In this document: in pieces, positions 42,571 to 51,993 of the stretch
Layout: each line of letters starts with the position of its first letter
Position numbering within the stretch: the stretch's first letter is position 1
Assembly (NCBI RefSeq): GCF_014207745.1
Contig: NZ_JACHJB010000002.1
Location: 868,001-932,000, forward strand
Direction: 5' to 3'
Length of the DNA: 64,000 nucleotides
Source of the DNA: Nonomuraea muscovyensis
GTDB taxonomy: Bacteria > Actinomycetota > Actinomycetes > Streptosporangiales > Streptosporangiaceae
Program-made: the position numbers and the translations under genes
Notes under the pieces: generated by a model
What the model was told of the DNA's origin: nothing
The model's database searches: none
What the model saw: the letters and a program-made list of their open reading frames with translations, nothing else

Positions 42571-42840
42571 CTTCGGGGGGTCTTCAGCAGCGCGGCCAGT
42601 TCATCGCGCGTGATGCGCTCCATCGGCTTCTCCTACTCTTCCGGCGCTTCCGGCTGCCGCGACGGCGGGCTCGTTCACCTCTGTCGCAGATGAGCATGGG
42701 CAGTCACCGGCACCGCGGTGGGATCATCCTCCTTGTAGGCCGGTGGTCCGCAATGCAGTCACCGTGGTGCTCGTCGGCTGGTACGTGGAGGGCACCGGCG
42801 GATGGCAGACCAGGACGGACCGCAGGAAAGTCCGGCGGCG
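42571..42840. other. Intergenic, no gene seen
   Basis: About 270 bp to the end of the hydrolase gene. No recognisable protein or RNA. Confidence 0.35.
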
Positions 42841-44094
42841 TCAGCTGCTCAGCACGTCGGCGAGCCAGTCGTAGACCAGTGTGGACGTCAGCGCGATGTT
42901 GCTGATCCCGCAGTGACTGTCGGCTCCGAGTTCGGTGGTCAGGCGGTAGAAGGTCTTGTGGGGGACATCGAGCTGCTCGTGGAAATGGCGGGCTTGGCGG
43001 TGCGCGACTTCGTTCTCGCCGTCGGAGGACAGGGTGAGGGTGGGGCAGGAGATCTGGGGCAGGAGCCCGTCGAGGGTGAAGGACCGGGACATGTTCTGGA
43101 GGTAGTCGGCGAAGGTCTCGGCGCCGGTGGTCCAGAGCATGTAGTTGTCCATGGTGGCCTGGAGGGCCCAGTCGGCGGCGCCGATCTGCTCGTAGAGGCC
43201 GTTCCAGAACTCGGCGGGGGCGTCGGCGGGTGGTGGGGTGGGTAGCGCCGAGACGAGCGCGTCGACGATCAGGGCGTGAAAGTCGGTGATCGGGGCGTTG
43301 GCGACCAGGGCGGCGACGCGCCGGTCATGGGCGGCGGCGCGCGGCGTGAGGTAGCCGCCGAAGCTCAGCCCGTACAGCGCGACGCGATCGGCCCGGACGT
43401 CGGGCCGGGCGGTCACGTAGTCCAGCACGGAGCCGAAAGGGACCTCGGCGTCGGCGCGGAAGACCTGGCCGGGGTGGTGATGCAGCAGGCCGCGCTGGCC
43501 TGGCCCGTGAAACAACAGCACGTTGAGTCCGCGGGCCAGCGCATGGGGTACACCGGCCAGGAAGTACAGCTCTTCGCCGTGGCCGTCGCCGCCACCGGAG
43601 ATGACGACGGTCGGGCGCGGCCTGCCGGAGTCGTCGGCGGCGAAGAAGTAGCCGGGCAGGTCGATGCCGTCCAGGTAGGGGATGGTGACGCGTTCGGCCG
43701 CTGTGTTGAGCAAGGGCAACGCGCGGTCGAAGTGGGAGACGCTCTCGTCGTAGAGGGCGGCGAACTCCTCGGCCTGTGTGCGATCGAAGTAGAACTCGGC
43801 GGTCCGCAGGTAGTTGTAGGCACGGTGCAGGAACATGCGTGCGGTCAGTTCACGGCCGGCGGTGAGGGCGTCGTCGGCCATCTGGGCCGCGGTGCGGCCC
43901 TGCTCGGTCCAGGCTTGGATGAAGGCCTCGCGGTCGCCTCCCTCGCGGGCGATCTTCCGCGCGACGTACACGACCTCGCCTGCCGATGCGGCATCCTGGT
44001 CGGCGTAGGCCAGGGTACGCAGGTAGGCGAAATCCTGCATCTCGCTGTCGGCGAATCCGAGCCGGTTGATCGTCATTACGGCGCTGGTGGCCAT
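42841..44094 (-). CDS. Alpha/beta hydrolase (FrsA / pseudooxynicotine hydrolase-like)
   Basis: A 417-residue two-domain hydrolase: helical N-terminal lid domain (residues ~1-150) and a catalytic domain with GGGDGHGEEL near 175, nucleophile GLSFGG near 250 and a C-terminal His in ADSHCG. This shape is seen in FrsA-like and carbon-carbon-cleaving hydrolases such as 2,6-dihydroxypseudooxynicotine hydrolase. Substrate unknown. It diverges from a TetR gene with a 78-bp gap, which is the likely repressor. Confidence 0.83.
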   Translation of the reverse strand: MATSAVMTINRLGFADSEMQDFAYLRTLAYADQDAASAGEVVYVARKIAREGGDREAFIQAWTEQGRTAAQMADDALTAGRELTARMFLHRAYNYLRTAEFYFDRTQAEEFAALYDESVSHFDRALPLLNTAAERVTIPYLDGIDLPGYFFAADDSGRPRPTVVISGGGDGHGEELYFLAGVPHALARGLNVLLFHGPGQRGLLHHHPGQVFRADAEVPFGSVLDYVTARPDVRADRVALYGLSFGGYLTPRAAAHDRRVAALVANAPITDFHALIVDALVSALPTPPPADAPAEFWNGLYEQIGAADWALQATMDNYMLWTTGAETFADYLQNMSRSFTLDGLLPQISCPTLTLSSDGENEVAHRQARHFHEQLDVPHKTFYRLTTELGADSHCGISNIALTSTLVYDWLADVLSS

Positions 44095-44172
44095 GAGTTC
44101 CCCTTCGTCGATCGGGCGCTTGCGCACCTCAGCTTCGGCTGCTGATCGCGGACCCACCACCGGCAGGAAGGT

Positions 44173-44823
44173 ATGGATGTGGCGGAAGGCAACACGAGGC
44201 GGCAAATGTCGCATCGCCCGGGCGGGCTTCAGGCGGCGCGCACCCGAAAGCTCATCCGCCAGGCGCTGATCGAGCTCGTGGAGGAGAAGGGATTCGCCGA
44301 GACCACGGTCGGGGACATCGCCGGGAGTGCAATGATCAACCGGGCCACGTTCTACCGCTACTACCAGGACAAGTACGCGCTGGTCGAGGAGATAGTCGAG
44401 GAGGTCATCGCCGAGCTGCCGTCCGGACTCGGCCCAGGTGGCCACGTGCCCGTGCCTGAACGGCTCGCCGGCTGGGAGCAGCTGTTCGAGCATGTCGGTC
44501 GACATCATCGGCTGTACGCGGCGCTGCTCGGGCGACGCGGGGACCCGTGGTTCATCGCCCGGCTGCGGGAACGCTGCGTGGAATTGGCTCGCGATCGGCT
44601 GCGCGCCGTCCGGGACCGCGATACTCCTGGCACGGGACAGGGCGGGACGGCTGAGGACCTTGTGCTCGTGCTCGCGGCCAACTTGATCCTCGGAGCCATC
44701 ACCTGGTGGCTGGAACACGACCGACCTCTACCCGCACGGCAGATGGCCGAGACGATCGTCCAATTCGCTGCCCAAGGCTACTTCGGCGCCTTGAGCCTCG
44801 ATGTCCTGCCGCCTGAGCTCTGA
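44173..44823 (+). CDS. TetR family transcriptional regulator
   Basis: A 216-residue repressor: HTH at residues ~24-66 (TRKLIRQALIELVEEKGFAETTVGDIAGSAMINRATFYRYYQDKYAL) and a C-terminal domain of the TetR_C_24-like type. The ATG at 44206 is an alternative start. Expected to control the divergent hydrolase gene. Confidence 0.9.
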   Translation: MDVAEGNTRRQMSHRPGGLQAARTRKLIRQALIELVEEKGFAETTVGDIAGSAMINRATFYRYYQDKYALVEEIVEEVIAELPSGLGPGGHVPVPERLAGWEQLFEHVGRHHRLYAALLGRRGDPWFIARLRERCVELARDRLRAVRDRDTPGTGQGGTAEDLVLVLAANLILGAITWWLEHDRPLPARQMAETIVQFAAQGYFGALSLDVLPPEL

Positions 44824-44940
44824 GAGCCCGACGAACGGGGGATGCCAGATGCGGAGGGGGCAGACCAAGTAAGCGCCAAAGGCGCAATCGTCAGGTCAGA
44901 GGCATCGCAGATGCCTGATATGTGACCTTCCGTGCCACTA

Positions 44941-45480
44941 GGGCCTGTATGGAGTTGAGATCAGTGGGATCGCCTGCGCTGCGGTTTCCGGTCCTGACAG
45001 GCCATCGCTATGGCGCGTGCAGACCTCACCGATGACGAGCGGTCCTTGATCGAGCCTCACTTGCCGCTGGGAGAACGACGCCCGATCCCCGACCTGCGAC
45101 AGCAGTTCAACGCCGTGATGTGGCGGATTCGGACCGGCAGCCCGTGGCGGAGATGTGCCCGCGGAGTACGGGCCGTGGCCCACGGTCCGGTCGCGGGCGA
45201 CGACGGGCGTCTTCGAGCAGTCGATGCAGACCGTGATCGCTGACGCCGCGGCTCGTGGTGAGGTCGACCTCGATCTGGTCGACGTGGACTCCACCACGGC
45301 CCGCGCGCATCACCATGCCGCGGGAATGGTGATGGACGGTGAGCTGATGACGGCGCTGGAGAAGGCCGCCGACGAGGAAAGGGGGCTGCACCAAAGGGGC
45401 GAAGGCCTCCACCTACGCGGAGCCATCTTGTGGATCCGGAGCCTGCGTTCCCGCTGAAGATCCGAACTCCGAACAGGCCC
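44941..45480 (+). mobile_element. IS5-family element with internal deletion
   Basis: 540-bp remnant bounded by inverted repeats GGGCCTGTATGGAGTT (44941-44956) and AACTCCGAACAGGCCC (45465-45480, complement of GGGCCTGTTCGGAGTT). It retains the first part of a transposase gene and the outer right end but lacks the catalytic middle. It could only move if a full transposase were supplied from elsewhere. Confidence 0.78.
45010..45415 (+). pseudogene. IS5-family transposase, truncated and frameshifted
   Basis: ATG 45010: ARADLTDDERSLIEPHLPLG and RQQFNAVMWRIRTGSPWR are the DUF4096 N-terminus. A frameshift follows, then VFEQSMQTVIADAAARGEVDLDLVDVDSTTARAHHHA, containing the first catalytic Asp. The rest of the DDE domain is deleted. 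Confidence 0.82.
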
Positions 45481-45558
45481 TGGATCCCATCCTTGACCGC
45501 CCTTGCGAGGGATGAACCTCAGCGGGAACGTTCAGCTCGTCGGGCGCGAGGAAGGCCC

Positions 45559-46236
45559 CTAGACGGTGGTACTCATCCTGTCCGTTGCGTCGCCGGGATT
45601 CTCGGTGCGAGTTACGGTAGCAAGGGCGAGGAACACGCCCCACGCGGCGACCGATACCGCGACCAATGAGTTCCACCAGTTCGGTGTCAGCCAGGGGAAA
45701 GAGCCGACGATGAATGCGGCTGCGGCAAAGATGCCGACAACTCGCCCGATCAGTCCGGCGCGTGTCGACCAGCTGAGCGCGACCGCAGCAACGGCGAAAC
45801 CTAGGAACGCCAGATGCAGGGCGCCGAACGTCGAGCTGACGACCAGGGCTAGAACCTCGGCTGACAGTTGAATCTCAAACACCGGGTAGACCAGACGCCC
45901 CACCTCGAGCAGTAGGACGACGAGGGCGACGAGGGCGGTCGTGAGAGCGGTCACTCCCACGTTGATCCGCACCGACGGTTCGGGCTTGCGCGCGCCGAAG
46001 AGGCCGCGGGCACCGGCTCCCCAGCAGATGACCGCGAAGAACAGCAGTTCGTCGCTCCACGACAGTAGCGAGTGACCGCGTTCGACCCACGCCGCCATTG
46101 CGACCGCCTCGGAAGGCGCGCTTGGGAGCAGCGACAACAGCAGAAGGGCGACGGCGGTGAGGAGCGCCCCAACGATCATCAGCCAGCGGTGCACCCGTAA
46201 GTCAATCGCTTGGCGCGACGTCGTGTCTTGTACCAT
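45559..46236 (-). CDS. Membrane protein of unknown function
   Basis: A 225-residue protein with about six hydrophobic segments (MIVGALLTAVALLLLSLLP; LLFFAVICWGAGA; ALTTALVALVVLLLEVG; LALVVSSTFGALHLAFLGFAVAAVAL; GIFAAAAFIVGSF; SLVAVSVAAWGVFLAL). No family recognised. I start at 46236, where AGGCGG lies 5 nt upstream; the frame extends to 46296. Codon use is slightly less GC-biased than its neighbours. It lies between inverted IS5-family remnants, so it may have been moved with them. Confidence 0.65.
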   Translation of the reverse strand: MVQDTTSRQAIDLRVHRWLMIVGALLTAVALLLLSLLPSAPSEAVAMAAWVERGHSLLSWSDELLFFAVICWGAGARGLFGARKPEPSVRINVGVTALTTALVALVVLLLEVGRLVYPVFEIQLSAEVLALVVSSTFGALHLAFLGFAVAAVALSWSTRAGLIGRVVGIFAAAAFIVGSFPWLTPNWWNSLVAVSVAAWGVFLALATVTRTENPGDATDRMSTTV

Positions 46237-46356
46237 CGGACCGCCTATCGTACCCGTCATCCGTTTACCGTGCCCCGCGCCCTCTGCCTTCCGCAAACGG
46301 GGCGCGTCCTCGGAGCGGTGTAAATGCCTCGACGAGGTAGGTGCCGTGGGTGGATC

Positions 46357-46515
46357 TTAGGCGGCCTCGGTCACAGTTGCCAAGGCCGGGTCGCCGGTCG
46401 GGCGGAGCTGTGTGGGTGGGTGGAGTAGTGCGCGGCGGAGGTCCTGCAGGATGCGCAGGCCCTTGCTGGTCAGGGTGAAGCCGCGCCAACCTCGGGCGGC
46501 GCGGTCGAGCACGGC
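46357..46515 (-). pseudogene. C-terminal fragment of an unidentified, perhaps transposase, gene
   Basis: The minus strand reads LDRAARGWRGFTLTSKGLRI and LQDLRRALLHPPTQL with a stop at 46357. The style resembles the C-terminal tail of some actinobacterial transposases, but I cannot assign the family. It abuts the broken end of the IS5 remnant at 46516. Confidence 0.4.
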
Positions 46516-46899
46516 TCAGACCAGGGACACGCACGAGGTTTCGCCGCGGCCGCCCCAGACCTCGGGAAGGCGTCGATACGCCGCACGAGCCGCGGCCTCA
46601 GCGATCACGGTCTGCATCGACTGCTCGAAGACGCCCGTCGTCGCCCACGACCGGACCGTGGACCACGGCCCATGCTCCGCGGGAAGAACCCGCCACGGGC
46701 TGCCGGTCCGAAACCGCCACATCACCGCGTTGAACTGCTGTCGCAGGTCGGGGATCGGGTCTCGTTCTCCCAGCGGCAAGTGAGGCTCGATCAAGGACCA
46801 TTCGTCCTCGGTGAGGTCTCCACGCGCCATCGCGATGGCCTGTCAGGACCGGAAACCGCAGCGCAGCCGATCCCACTGATGTCAACTCCATACAGGCCC
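46516..46899 (-). mobile_element. IS5-family 5' remnant, inverted
   Basis: Outer end AACTCCATACAGGCCC at 46884-46899 and transposase start at 46830: ARGDLTEDEWSLIEPHLPLG, then VFEQSMQTVIAEAAARA, here without the frameshift seen in the other copy. The element is cut off near 46516 before the DDE motifs. It is about 90% alike to, and inverted relative to, the copy at 44941. Confidence 0.8.
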
Positions 46900-47040
46900 T
46901 GGCCGAGACGCCTGCCTGCGGGCCGCCTCCACTGACCAACGACTACCCCGCTCGGGACTTCCTCCCCTAATCCATGGCTCTCTCGCGAGATGTGATGAAG
47001 GCAGCCGAAGCCCACAGAAGCGAGAAATGAGCCGACCATC

Positions 47041-47721
47041 ATGCGCATGACCGTCGCGGACGTGATGACCAGCAAGGTCGTCTCCGTCACCGCCACCACC
47101 CCCTTCAAGGACATCGCCCAGGCGCTCATCGCGGGCGGCATCAGCGCCGTCCCGGTCGTCGACGACGACCAGCACGTGATCGGCATGGTGTCCGAGGCCG
47201 ACCTGCTGCGTAAGGAGGAATTCCGCGAGGAGTTCTACCGCGAGGGCTACCGCCCGCCGCTGCGCGCCCGGCTGCGCCACCCCAAGGGCCGGCAGAAGGC
47301 CGACGGCGACACCGCCACCGAGCTGATGACCAGCCCCGCGATCACCATCTCTCCTGAGGCGTCGGCGGTCTCGGCCGCCCGTGTCATGGAAGCCCACGAC
47401 GTCAAGCGGCTCGCCGTCGTCGACGACGACGGCCGCCTGCAGGGCATCGTCAGCCGCCGCGACCTCGTCAAACTGTTCCTGCGGGGCGACGAGGAGATCG
47501 CCGCCGAGATCCGCGACGAAATCCTCGACCGCGCCCTGTGGGTGGACACCGACGGCGTCCAGGTGGAGGTGCACCAGGGCGTTGTGACGCTGTCCGGCTG
47601 GATGGACCGCCGCACCGAGACCGGCATCGCCGCCCGTATGAGCGCCCGGGTCAACGGCGTGGTGGACGTCGTCGACAAGCTGACCTGGAAGCAGGACGAC
47701 AGCACGTGGGATGCCAGGTAG
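47041..47721 (+). CDS. CBS-pair and BON domain protein
   Basis: A 226-residue cytoplasmic protein: two CBS motifs (residues ~1-60, VADVMTSKVVSVTATTPFKDIA; ~95-150, ELMTSPAITISPEASAVSAARV) forming a Bateman module that usually binds adenine nucleotides, and a C-terminal BON domain (~158-222, VQVEVHQGVVTLSGWMDRRTE). First of three tandem CBS genes with a 2-bp gap to the next. The partner or output is unknown; such proteins are common in actinobacterial stress or dormancy sets. Confidence 0.92.
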   Translation: MRMTVADVMTSKVVSVTATTPFKDIAQALIAGGISAVPVVDDDQHVIGMVSEADLLRKEEFREEFYREGYRPPLRARLRHPKGRQKADGDTATELMTSPAITISPEASAVSAARVMEAHDVKRLAVVDDDGRLQGIVSRRDLVKLFLRGDEEIAAEIRDEILDRALWVDTDGVQVEVHQGVVTLSGWMDRRTETGIAARMSARVNGVVDVVDKLTWKQDDSTWDAR

Positions 47722-47723
47722 CC

Positions 47724-48341
47724 ATGCTCGTCCGTGAGGTCATGAGCAGCCCGGCCATCACCGTCCGCCGGGCCGACCCGGTGCGGCGGGCGATCCGGGT
47801 CCTGTACGCCCACGACATCACCGCCGCCCCCGTCGTCGACGATAGCGACCACTTCGTCGGCGTGGTCAGCGAGTTGGACCTGCTGCGCGGCGAGTTCGGG
47901 CCCGACCCCCGCGCCACTGTGAGGCCCGCCAGTCCCCCGGACGAACCGCCGCCGCGCCGCGTCATGGAGGTCATGACAGGCGACGTCGTCACCGTCACCG
48001 AGACCACCGACGTCACCACCGCCATCGACCTCATGGTGGACAAGCGGATCAAGAGCCTGCCCGTCGTCAGAGGTGACGCCGTGGTGGGCATGCTCAGCCG
48101 CCGCGACCTGATGGCGATGCTGGCCCGCCCCGACGAAGACCTGCGCCAGGCGGTCATCGCCGCGCTGCGCGAACAGTATCCCTCCGGCCCGAGCTGGGAC
48201 GTCGCCGTGCACGACGGGGTGGCGGAGCTGACCGGGCCACCCCACGAGAACGCCGACCACATCGCCGACCACATCGCCGATCTGCTCGCCCGCACCGTGC
48301 CCGGTATCGTCCGGGTCAGGAATCTCAGGAGATCGCCATGA
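47724..48341 (+). CDS. CBS-pair protein with degenerate BON-like tail
   Basis: A 205-residue protein with two CBS motifs (REVMSSPAITVRRADPVRRAIRVL and MEVMTGDVVTVTETTDVTTAIDL) and a shorter C-terminal piece (WDVAVHDGVAELTGPPHENADHIADHIADLL) that looks like a reduced BON domain. It is more divergent than its two neighbours, which resemble each other closely. It overlaps the next gene by 4 bp. Confidence 0.9.
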   Translation: MLVREVMSSPAITVRRADPVRRAIRVLYAHDITAAPVVDDSDHFVGVVSELDLLRGEFGPDPRATVRPASPPDEPPPRRVMEVMTGDVVTVTETTDVTTAIDLMVDKRIKSLPVVRGDAVVGMLSRRDLMAMLARPDEDLRQAVIAALREQYPSGPSWDVAVHDGVAELTGPPHENADHIADHIADLLARTVPGIVRVRNLRRSP

Positions 48342-49021
48342 GAGCAACTGTCCAGGACGTGATGACCACCGACGTGGCCGCCGTCAACCAGAACGACTCC
48401 TTCCACACCGTAGCGGACCTGCTCATCAGCCGTGGCGTCAGCGGCGTGCCCGTACTGGACGACGACAACCGGGTCAAGGGCGTCGTGTCCGAGGCGGACC
48501 TGCTGGCGAAGGAGGAGTTCAAGGAGCGCTACTACGGCGACGGATACATGCCGCCCCTGCGCGCCCGCATCCGCCGCACCGTCGGCAGCGAGGGCAGCGG
48601 CTTCCACAAGGCGCTCGGCGAGTCCGCCGGCGCGCTGATGACCTCACCCGCTCACACCACCACCGCGGACGCCTCCGTCGTGCTGGCCGCACGGCTGATG
48701 GACAAGTACGGCGTCAAGCGCCTGCCCGTGGTGGACGACAGCGGCCGCCTGGTCGGCATAGTCAGCCGCCGCGACCTGATCAAGGTCTTCCTGCGCCGGG
48801 ACTCCGACATCGAACGCCAGATCCACGAGGTCATCCCCGGTGAGCTGGGGGTCTCGGTGTCCGAGGGCGTGGTCACCCTGTCGGGGACGGTCGACGAGCA
48901 CAGCCACGCGATCAAGGCCGTCCGCCTGGCCGAGAACATCGACGGCGTCGTCGCCGTGCACGACGACCTCAGCTGGAAGAACGACGACATCGTCCAACTG
49001 CCCGTCTGGGGCGGCGCCTGA
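48338..49021 (+). CDS. CBS-pair and BON domain protein
   Basis: A 227-residue paralogue of the protein at 47041 (shared KEEF.E..Y..GY.PPLRAR linker and SRRDL.K.FLR), with CBS pair and C-terminal BON (VSVSEGVVTLSGTVDEHSHAIKAVRLAENIDGVVAV). It starts by an ATGA overlap with the second gene, so the three are one operon. The arrangement suggests duplication, with the middle gene specialised. Confidence 0.92.
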   Translation: MRATVQDVMTTDVAAVNQNDSFHTVADLLISRGVSGVPVLDDDNRVKGVVSEADLLAKEEFKERYYGDGYMPPLRARIRRTVGSEGSGFHKALGESAGALMTSPAHTTTADASVVLAARLMDKYGVKRLPVVDDSGRLVGIVSRRDLIKVFLRRDSDIERQIHEVIPGELGVSVSEGVVTLSGTVDEHSHAIKAVRLAENIDGVVAVHDDLSWKNDDIVQLPVWGGA

Positions 49022-49579
49022 CCTCGAACCGGCCGTCCCGGACTCGCTGGGCCCGCGATCAGGGCACTGTGGTAGCGCGGGTACGCCGTCGTGGGCCCCA
49101 TCGTCCCGCGACGGCGTGATCCGCTTCGCCGGACTGGACTCGGCCCGCGGTCGTGACCACCCACCACACGTGCCGGCGCGACACACCCGCCAGCCCGATG
49201 CCGGCATCCCCACTCGGTCCGGCTACCAGGACCCCGCAGCCGCGACGGCCCGCTGATCACCCTGACCTGATCGACGCGTGGCAGCGCTGGGCACCCGAGG
49301 CGCCGGACCAGGTCAACCCGGAGATCGTCGTCATCTCCGGCGACGAGCCCGGAGAACCGCCCCACGCCGGCCGGTGATGATCCGCTTCGTACGGCAGACC
49401 GATAGGGGCAAACGGCGTAAAACAATCAGAGAGCCTCAGGCGGAAACGTGCTCCGTGCTCTGACCGGCCGGCTCGCACGACAGGAGAGGCGACGGCATAT
49501 CCCCCGCCTGGCTCCGAGCCGGGGTTCCATCTCCCGCGGCCCTCCAGGCATCCCCACCCGTCCGCGCCCGGTCATCCGG
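49022..49579. other. Intergenic, no convincing gene
   Basis: A plus-strand GTG frame at 49153-49377 ends in LIDAWQRWAPEAPDQVNPEIVVISGDEPGE, which looks protein-like, but the first half is Pro/Arg-rich shadow sequence and no family is recognised. Otherwise nothing. Confidence 0.35.
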
Positions 49580-49734
49580 TTCACGCCGTACCTCTCGGCC
49601 GCCTCGCCCTGGGTGGCATGGCCGGTGAGCACCTCGACGAACACCTGGTACTTCACCGACGGCCCCAGTTGCTTACGTCTATCTGCCTGACTCGCCTGCG
49701 ACGGGGACTGCTTGGGTCCTGCCACCTGCGCCAA
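49580..49734 (-). pseudogene. Transposase HTH fragment (IS3-like)
   Basis: From 49734 on the minus strand: RRKQLGPSVKYQVFVEVLTG and HATQGEAAERYGVNR form the N-terminal HTH of an IS3-type orfA-like protein. It degenerates after ~52 residues. Confidence 0.5.
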
Positions 49735-50339
49735 CCTCTTCCACGGGAGTGATCAACCACTCGCGGCCGATAGGTGTTTCGGACCGGATCTGGTTCATTG
49801 ACTCTGACGCGGAAGGCATTCGGGGGGTGACGAGAACCTGCCGCATGGATTCCTGCCGTCGCGCCGATCTGGCGGAAATTTCCTTGATGAAACAAGAGAG
49901 AGATCTAGATCTTGATTCTGATATCTCGTATTGTCACCGCATGACGACCGTACTCTGCGTACCACAATGGCAAGGATCGGCGTCGAGCAGGGCACCGCGG
50001 CTGATGGCCGGCGCTCGCCGTGCCTCCGAGCTCGTTCCGGCAGACACGGTGGTGACCGTGCCGGTGCTTGAAACGAGCGGGGACAAGGCCGCCGGGATCC
50101 GCGCGTACGACGTGCTCGTGGAGAACCAGCGGCTGACGCAGAAGACACTGGACGGCATCGACGACCGTGTGATCACTGTCGGCGGCGATTGCGCGGTCGA
50201 CATCCCGCCGATCGCCACTGCCCACGCTCGCTATGGGGATGCCTTGACGGTGTTGTGGATCGATGCCCACCCGGACGTCTACAGCCCTCACACGCTGCCA
50301 TCGGGCGCCTTCCACGGGATGGTGGTGCGTGCTCTGCTA

Positions 50340-51598
50340 GTGCTGTGACCGGAAACGATCACCGGGTTGGGTAACAGGCTTCAGGCTGCGGAAGCCAGAG
50401 GCCGACCTCCCCAGCGGATGCCCTTCTCGCTTCGGATGCGGGCGCGTTCGCGGCGTTGAGCGGCCAGCACGTCGGGGTGACGGGCGTGGGCGTTGCGCCA
50501 GCGCAGGTAGGCGTGTAGGGCCCGGGTCTGGACGGTGTGATTCGGGTGGTTGGAGTTGGCCAAGGTGAACTGGCGCAGCGGTCCAAAATGAGCCTCGATC
50601 GGGTTGGCCCAGGACGCATACGTCGGGGTGAACAGCAGCCTGACCTTGTGCTTGTCCGCCCAGGCGCGGATGCGCCGGTTCTTGTGCGCCGACAGGTTGT
50701 CCATGATCACGTAGATCGGGGCGCCGTCCGGGCGGGCGGCGCGGATGGACTTCAAGGCTGACCAGGTGGGTTCGCTGCCCTTGCGCCGGTGGTTGATGCC
50801 CCACAGCAGGTCATCGCCGACGGAGTAGCAGCCGTGGAAGTACCTCACGCCGTGAGTGCGGTGATAGGTGGCCGGCAATCGGTCCGGCGCGCCGGCAGGT
50901 GCCCAGCCCGTCCCGGCGGTGGGGCGGATGCCGAGCGGGCCGAACTCGTCGAAGGCGAAGGTCCGTTCGGGCCGGCGGGTGAGGGCGTACTCGATCTGGT
51001 CGAGTTTGGTCTCGAAGTCCGGGTCGGGTGAGTCTTTCCAGGTCTTGGTGCGCTGGAAGGTGATGCCGTGGCGAATCAGCAGGGTGCGTAAGGTTTCGCG
51101 GCCGATGGTGATGGCGCGGCCGGGCAGGCGGCGCAGGTAGTCGTGGAGTTTGCGGATGGACCAGCGGGTGAAGGGCTGGCCGAGTTTGGCAGGTCGGGTG
51201 GTGGCCGTCGCCGTGACGAAGTCTTCGTCGTCAGGACTCAGTAGGCGGGGACGGCCTCCCGCCCACTGAGGGTCCAGGCAGGCCAGGCCGATCTCGTTGA
51301 AGCGGTGGATCACATCGCGCACGGTGTCCTCATCGGCCTGTACCAGCCGAGCGATGACCGGGACGGTGTTGCCGCCGGCCGAGGCCAGCAGGATCATCGC
51401 CCGCCGATAGCGCACCGTGCTCATCGTGCCGCGCCGTACGATGCGCTGCAGCTTCTGCCCTTCCGGGTCCGTGAGTCTGCGGACCTTGACCGGTTGCGTC
51501 ACCTGGCCTCCCGAGCGCCGATTGAACGTGATCAGCACCCATCCAACCCGCAGGGACGCTCTACACGCCAACCCGGTGATCGTTTCCGGTCACAGCAC
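50340..51598 (-). mobile_element. IS630-like insertion sequence (second type)
   Basis: 1259-bp element inside the arginase-family gene, flanked by TA at 50338-50339 and 51599-51600. Inverted repeats begin GTGCTGTGACCGGAAACGAT on the left with the exact complement on the right, and the match continues to about 30 bp. It is complete, with one intact transposase. Confidence 0.95.
50381..51502 (-). CDS. IS630 family transposase
   Basis: A 373-residue transposase: HTH region ARLVQADEDTVRDVIHRFNEIGL near residue 50 and a DDE_3 domain with Asp in FAFDEFGPLGI, Asp in YVIMDNLSAHK and Glu in WANPIEAHFGPLRQF. GTG 51502 has GGGAGG five bases upstream; the frame is open to 51571. It is not closely related to the transposase at 33541. 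Confidence 0.92.
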   Translation of the reverse strand: MTQPVKVRRLTDPEGQKLQRIVRRGTMSTVRYRRAMILLASAGGNTVPVIARLVQADEDTVRDVIHRFNEIGLACLDPQWAGGRPRLLSPDDEDFVTATATTRPAKLGQPFTRWSIRKLHDYLRRLPGRAITIGRETLRTLLIRHGITFQRTKTWKDSPDPDFETKLDQIEYALTRRPERTFAFDEFGPLGIRPTAGTGWAPAGAPDRLPATYHRTHGVRYFHGCYSVGDDLLWGINHRRKGSEPTWSALKSIRAARPDGAPIYVIMDNLSAHKNRRIRAWADKHKVRLLFTPTYASWANPIEAHFGPLRQFTLANSNHPNHTVQTRALHAYLRWRNAHARHPDVLAAQRRERARIRSEKGIRWGGRPLASAA

Positions 51599-51993
51599 TA
51601 GGAGACGGGCCGACCGGCCTCACGCCGGAGCAACCGCTGGCACCCCATCAGGTGATCATCGCCGGAGAGCGAGCGGGTGACGCGTCCGAGCACGAGTACC
51701 TCGCAAAGACCGGCCTGCGCAGATATGGCGTCGACGACCTGGAGCGCGCACTCGACGGTCTGCGCGGCCCCGTGTACGTCCACATCGACCTCGACGTCCT
51801 GGAGCCCACCGCTTTCGGCGCAACCTGCTACCCGGAGCCGAACGGCGTGCAGCCGCAGCGACTGATCGACCTCATCTCCCAGGTGGACGAGGTCATCGGG
51901 GCAGCCATCACCGAACACGCGCCATCCAGCGACGACGTCAACCCCGGCGAGGCCGATGTGATCCGCCTGCTGGGCGCCGTGCTGACGCGCTGA

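Larger units (their letters stand above)
49941..51993 (+). pseudogene. Arginase/agmatinase family gene interrupted by an IS630 element
   Basis: Part 1 (49941-50339) encodes MTTVLCVPQWQGSASSRAP, VGGDCAVD and VLWIDAHPDVYSPHTLPSGAFHGM, with the manganese ligands of ureohydrolases (GGDC, DAHPD). Part 2 (51601-51993) encodes VYVHIDLDVLEPTAFGAT, with the remaining DLDVLEP ligands, and ends at LLGAVLTR. Removing the IS and one TA gives GMVVRALLGDGPTGL in frame, so the gene was intact (~264 residues) until insertion. The native product would hydrolyse a guanidino compound to urea and an amine. Upstream is an AT-rich promoter with AGATCTAGATCT at 49901-49912. Confidence 0.9.
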
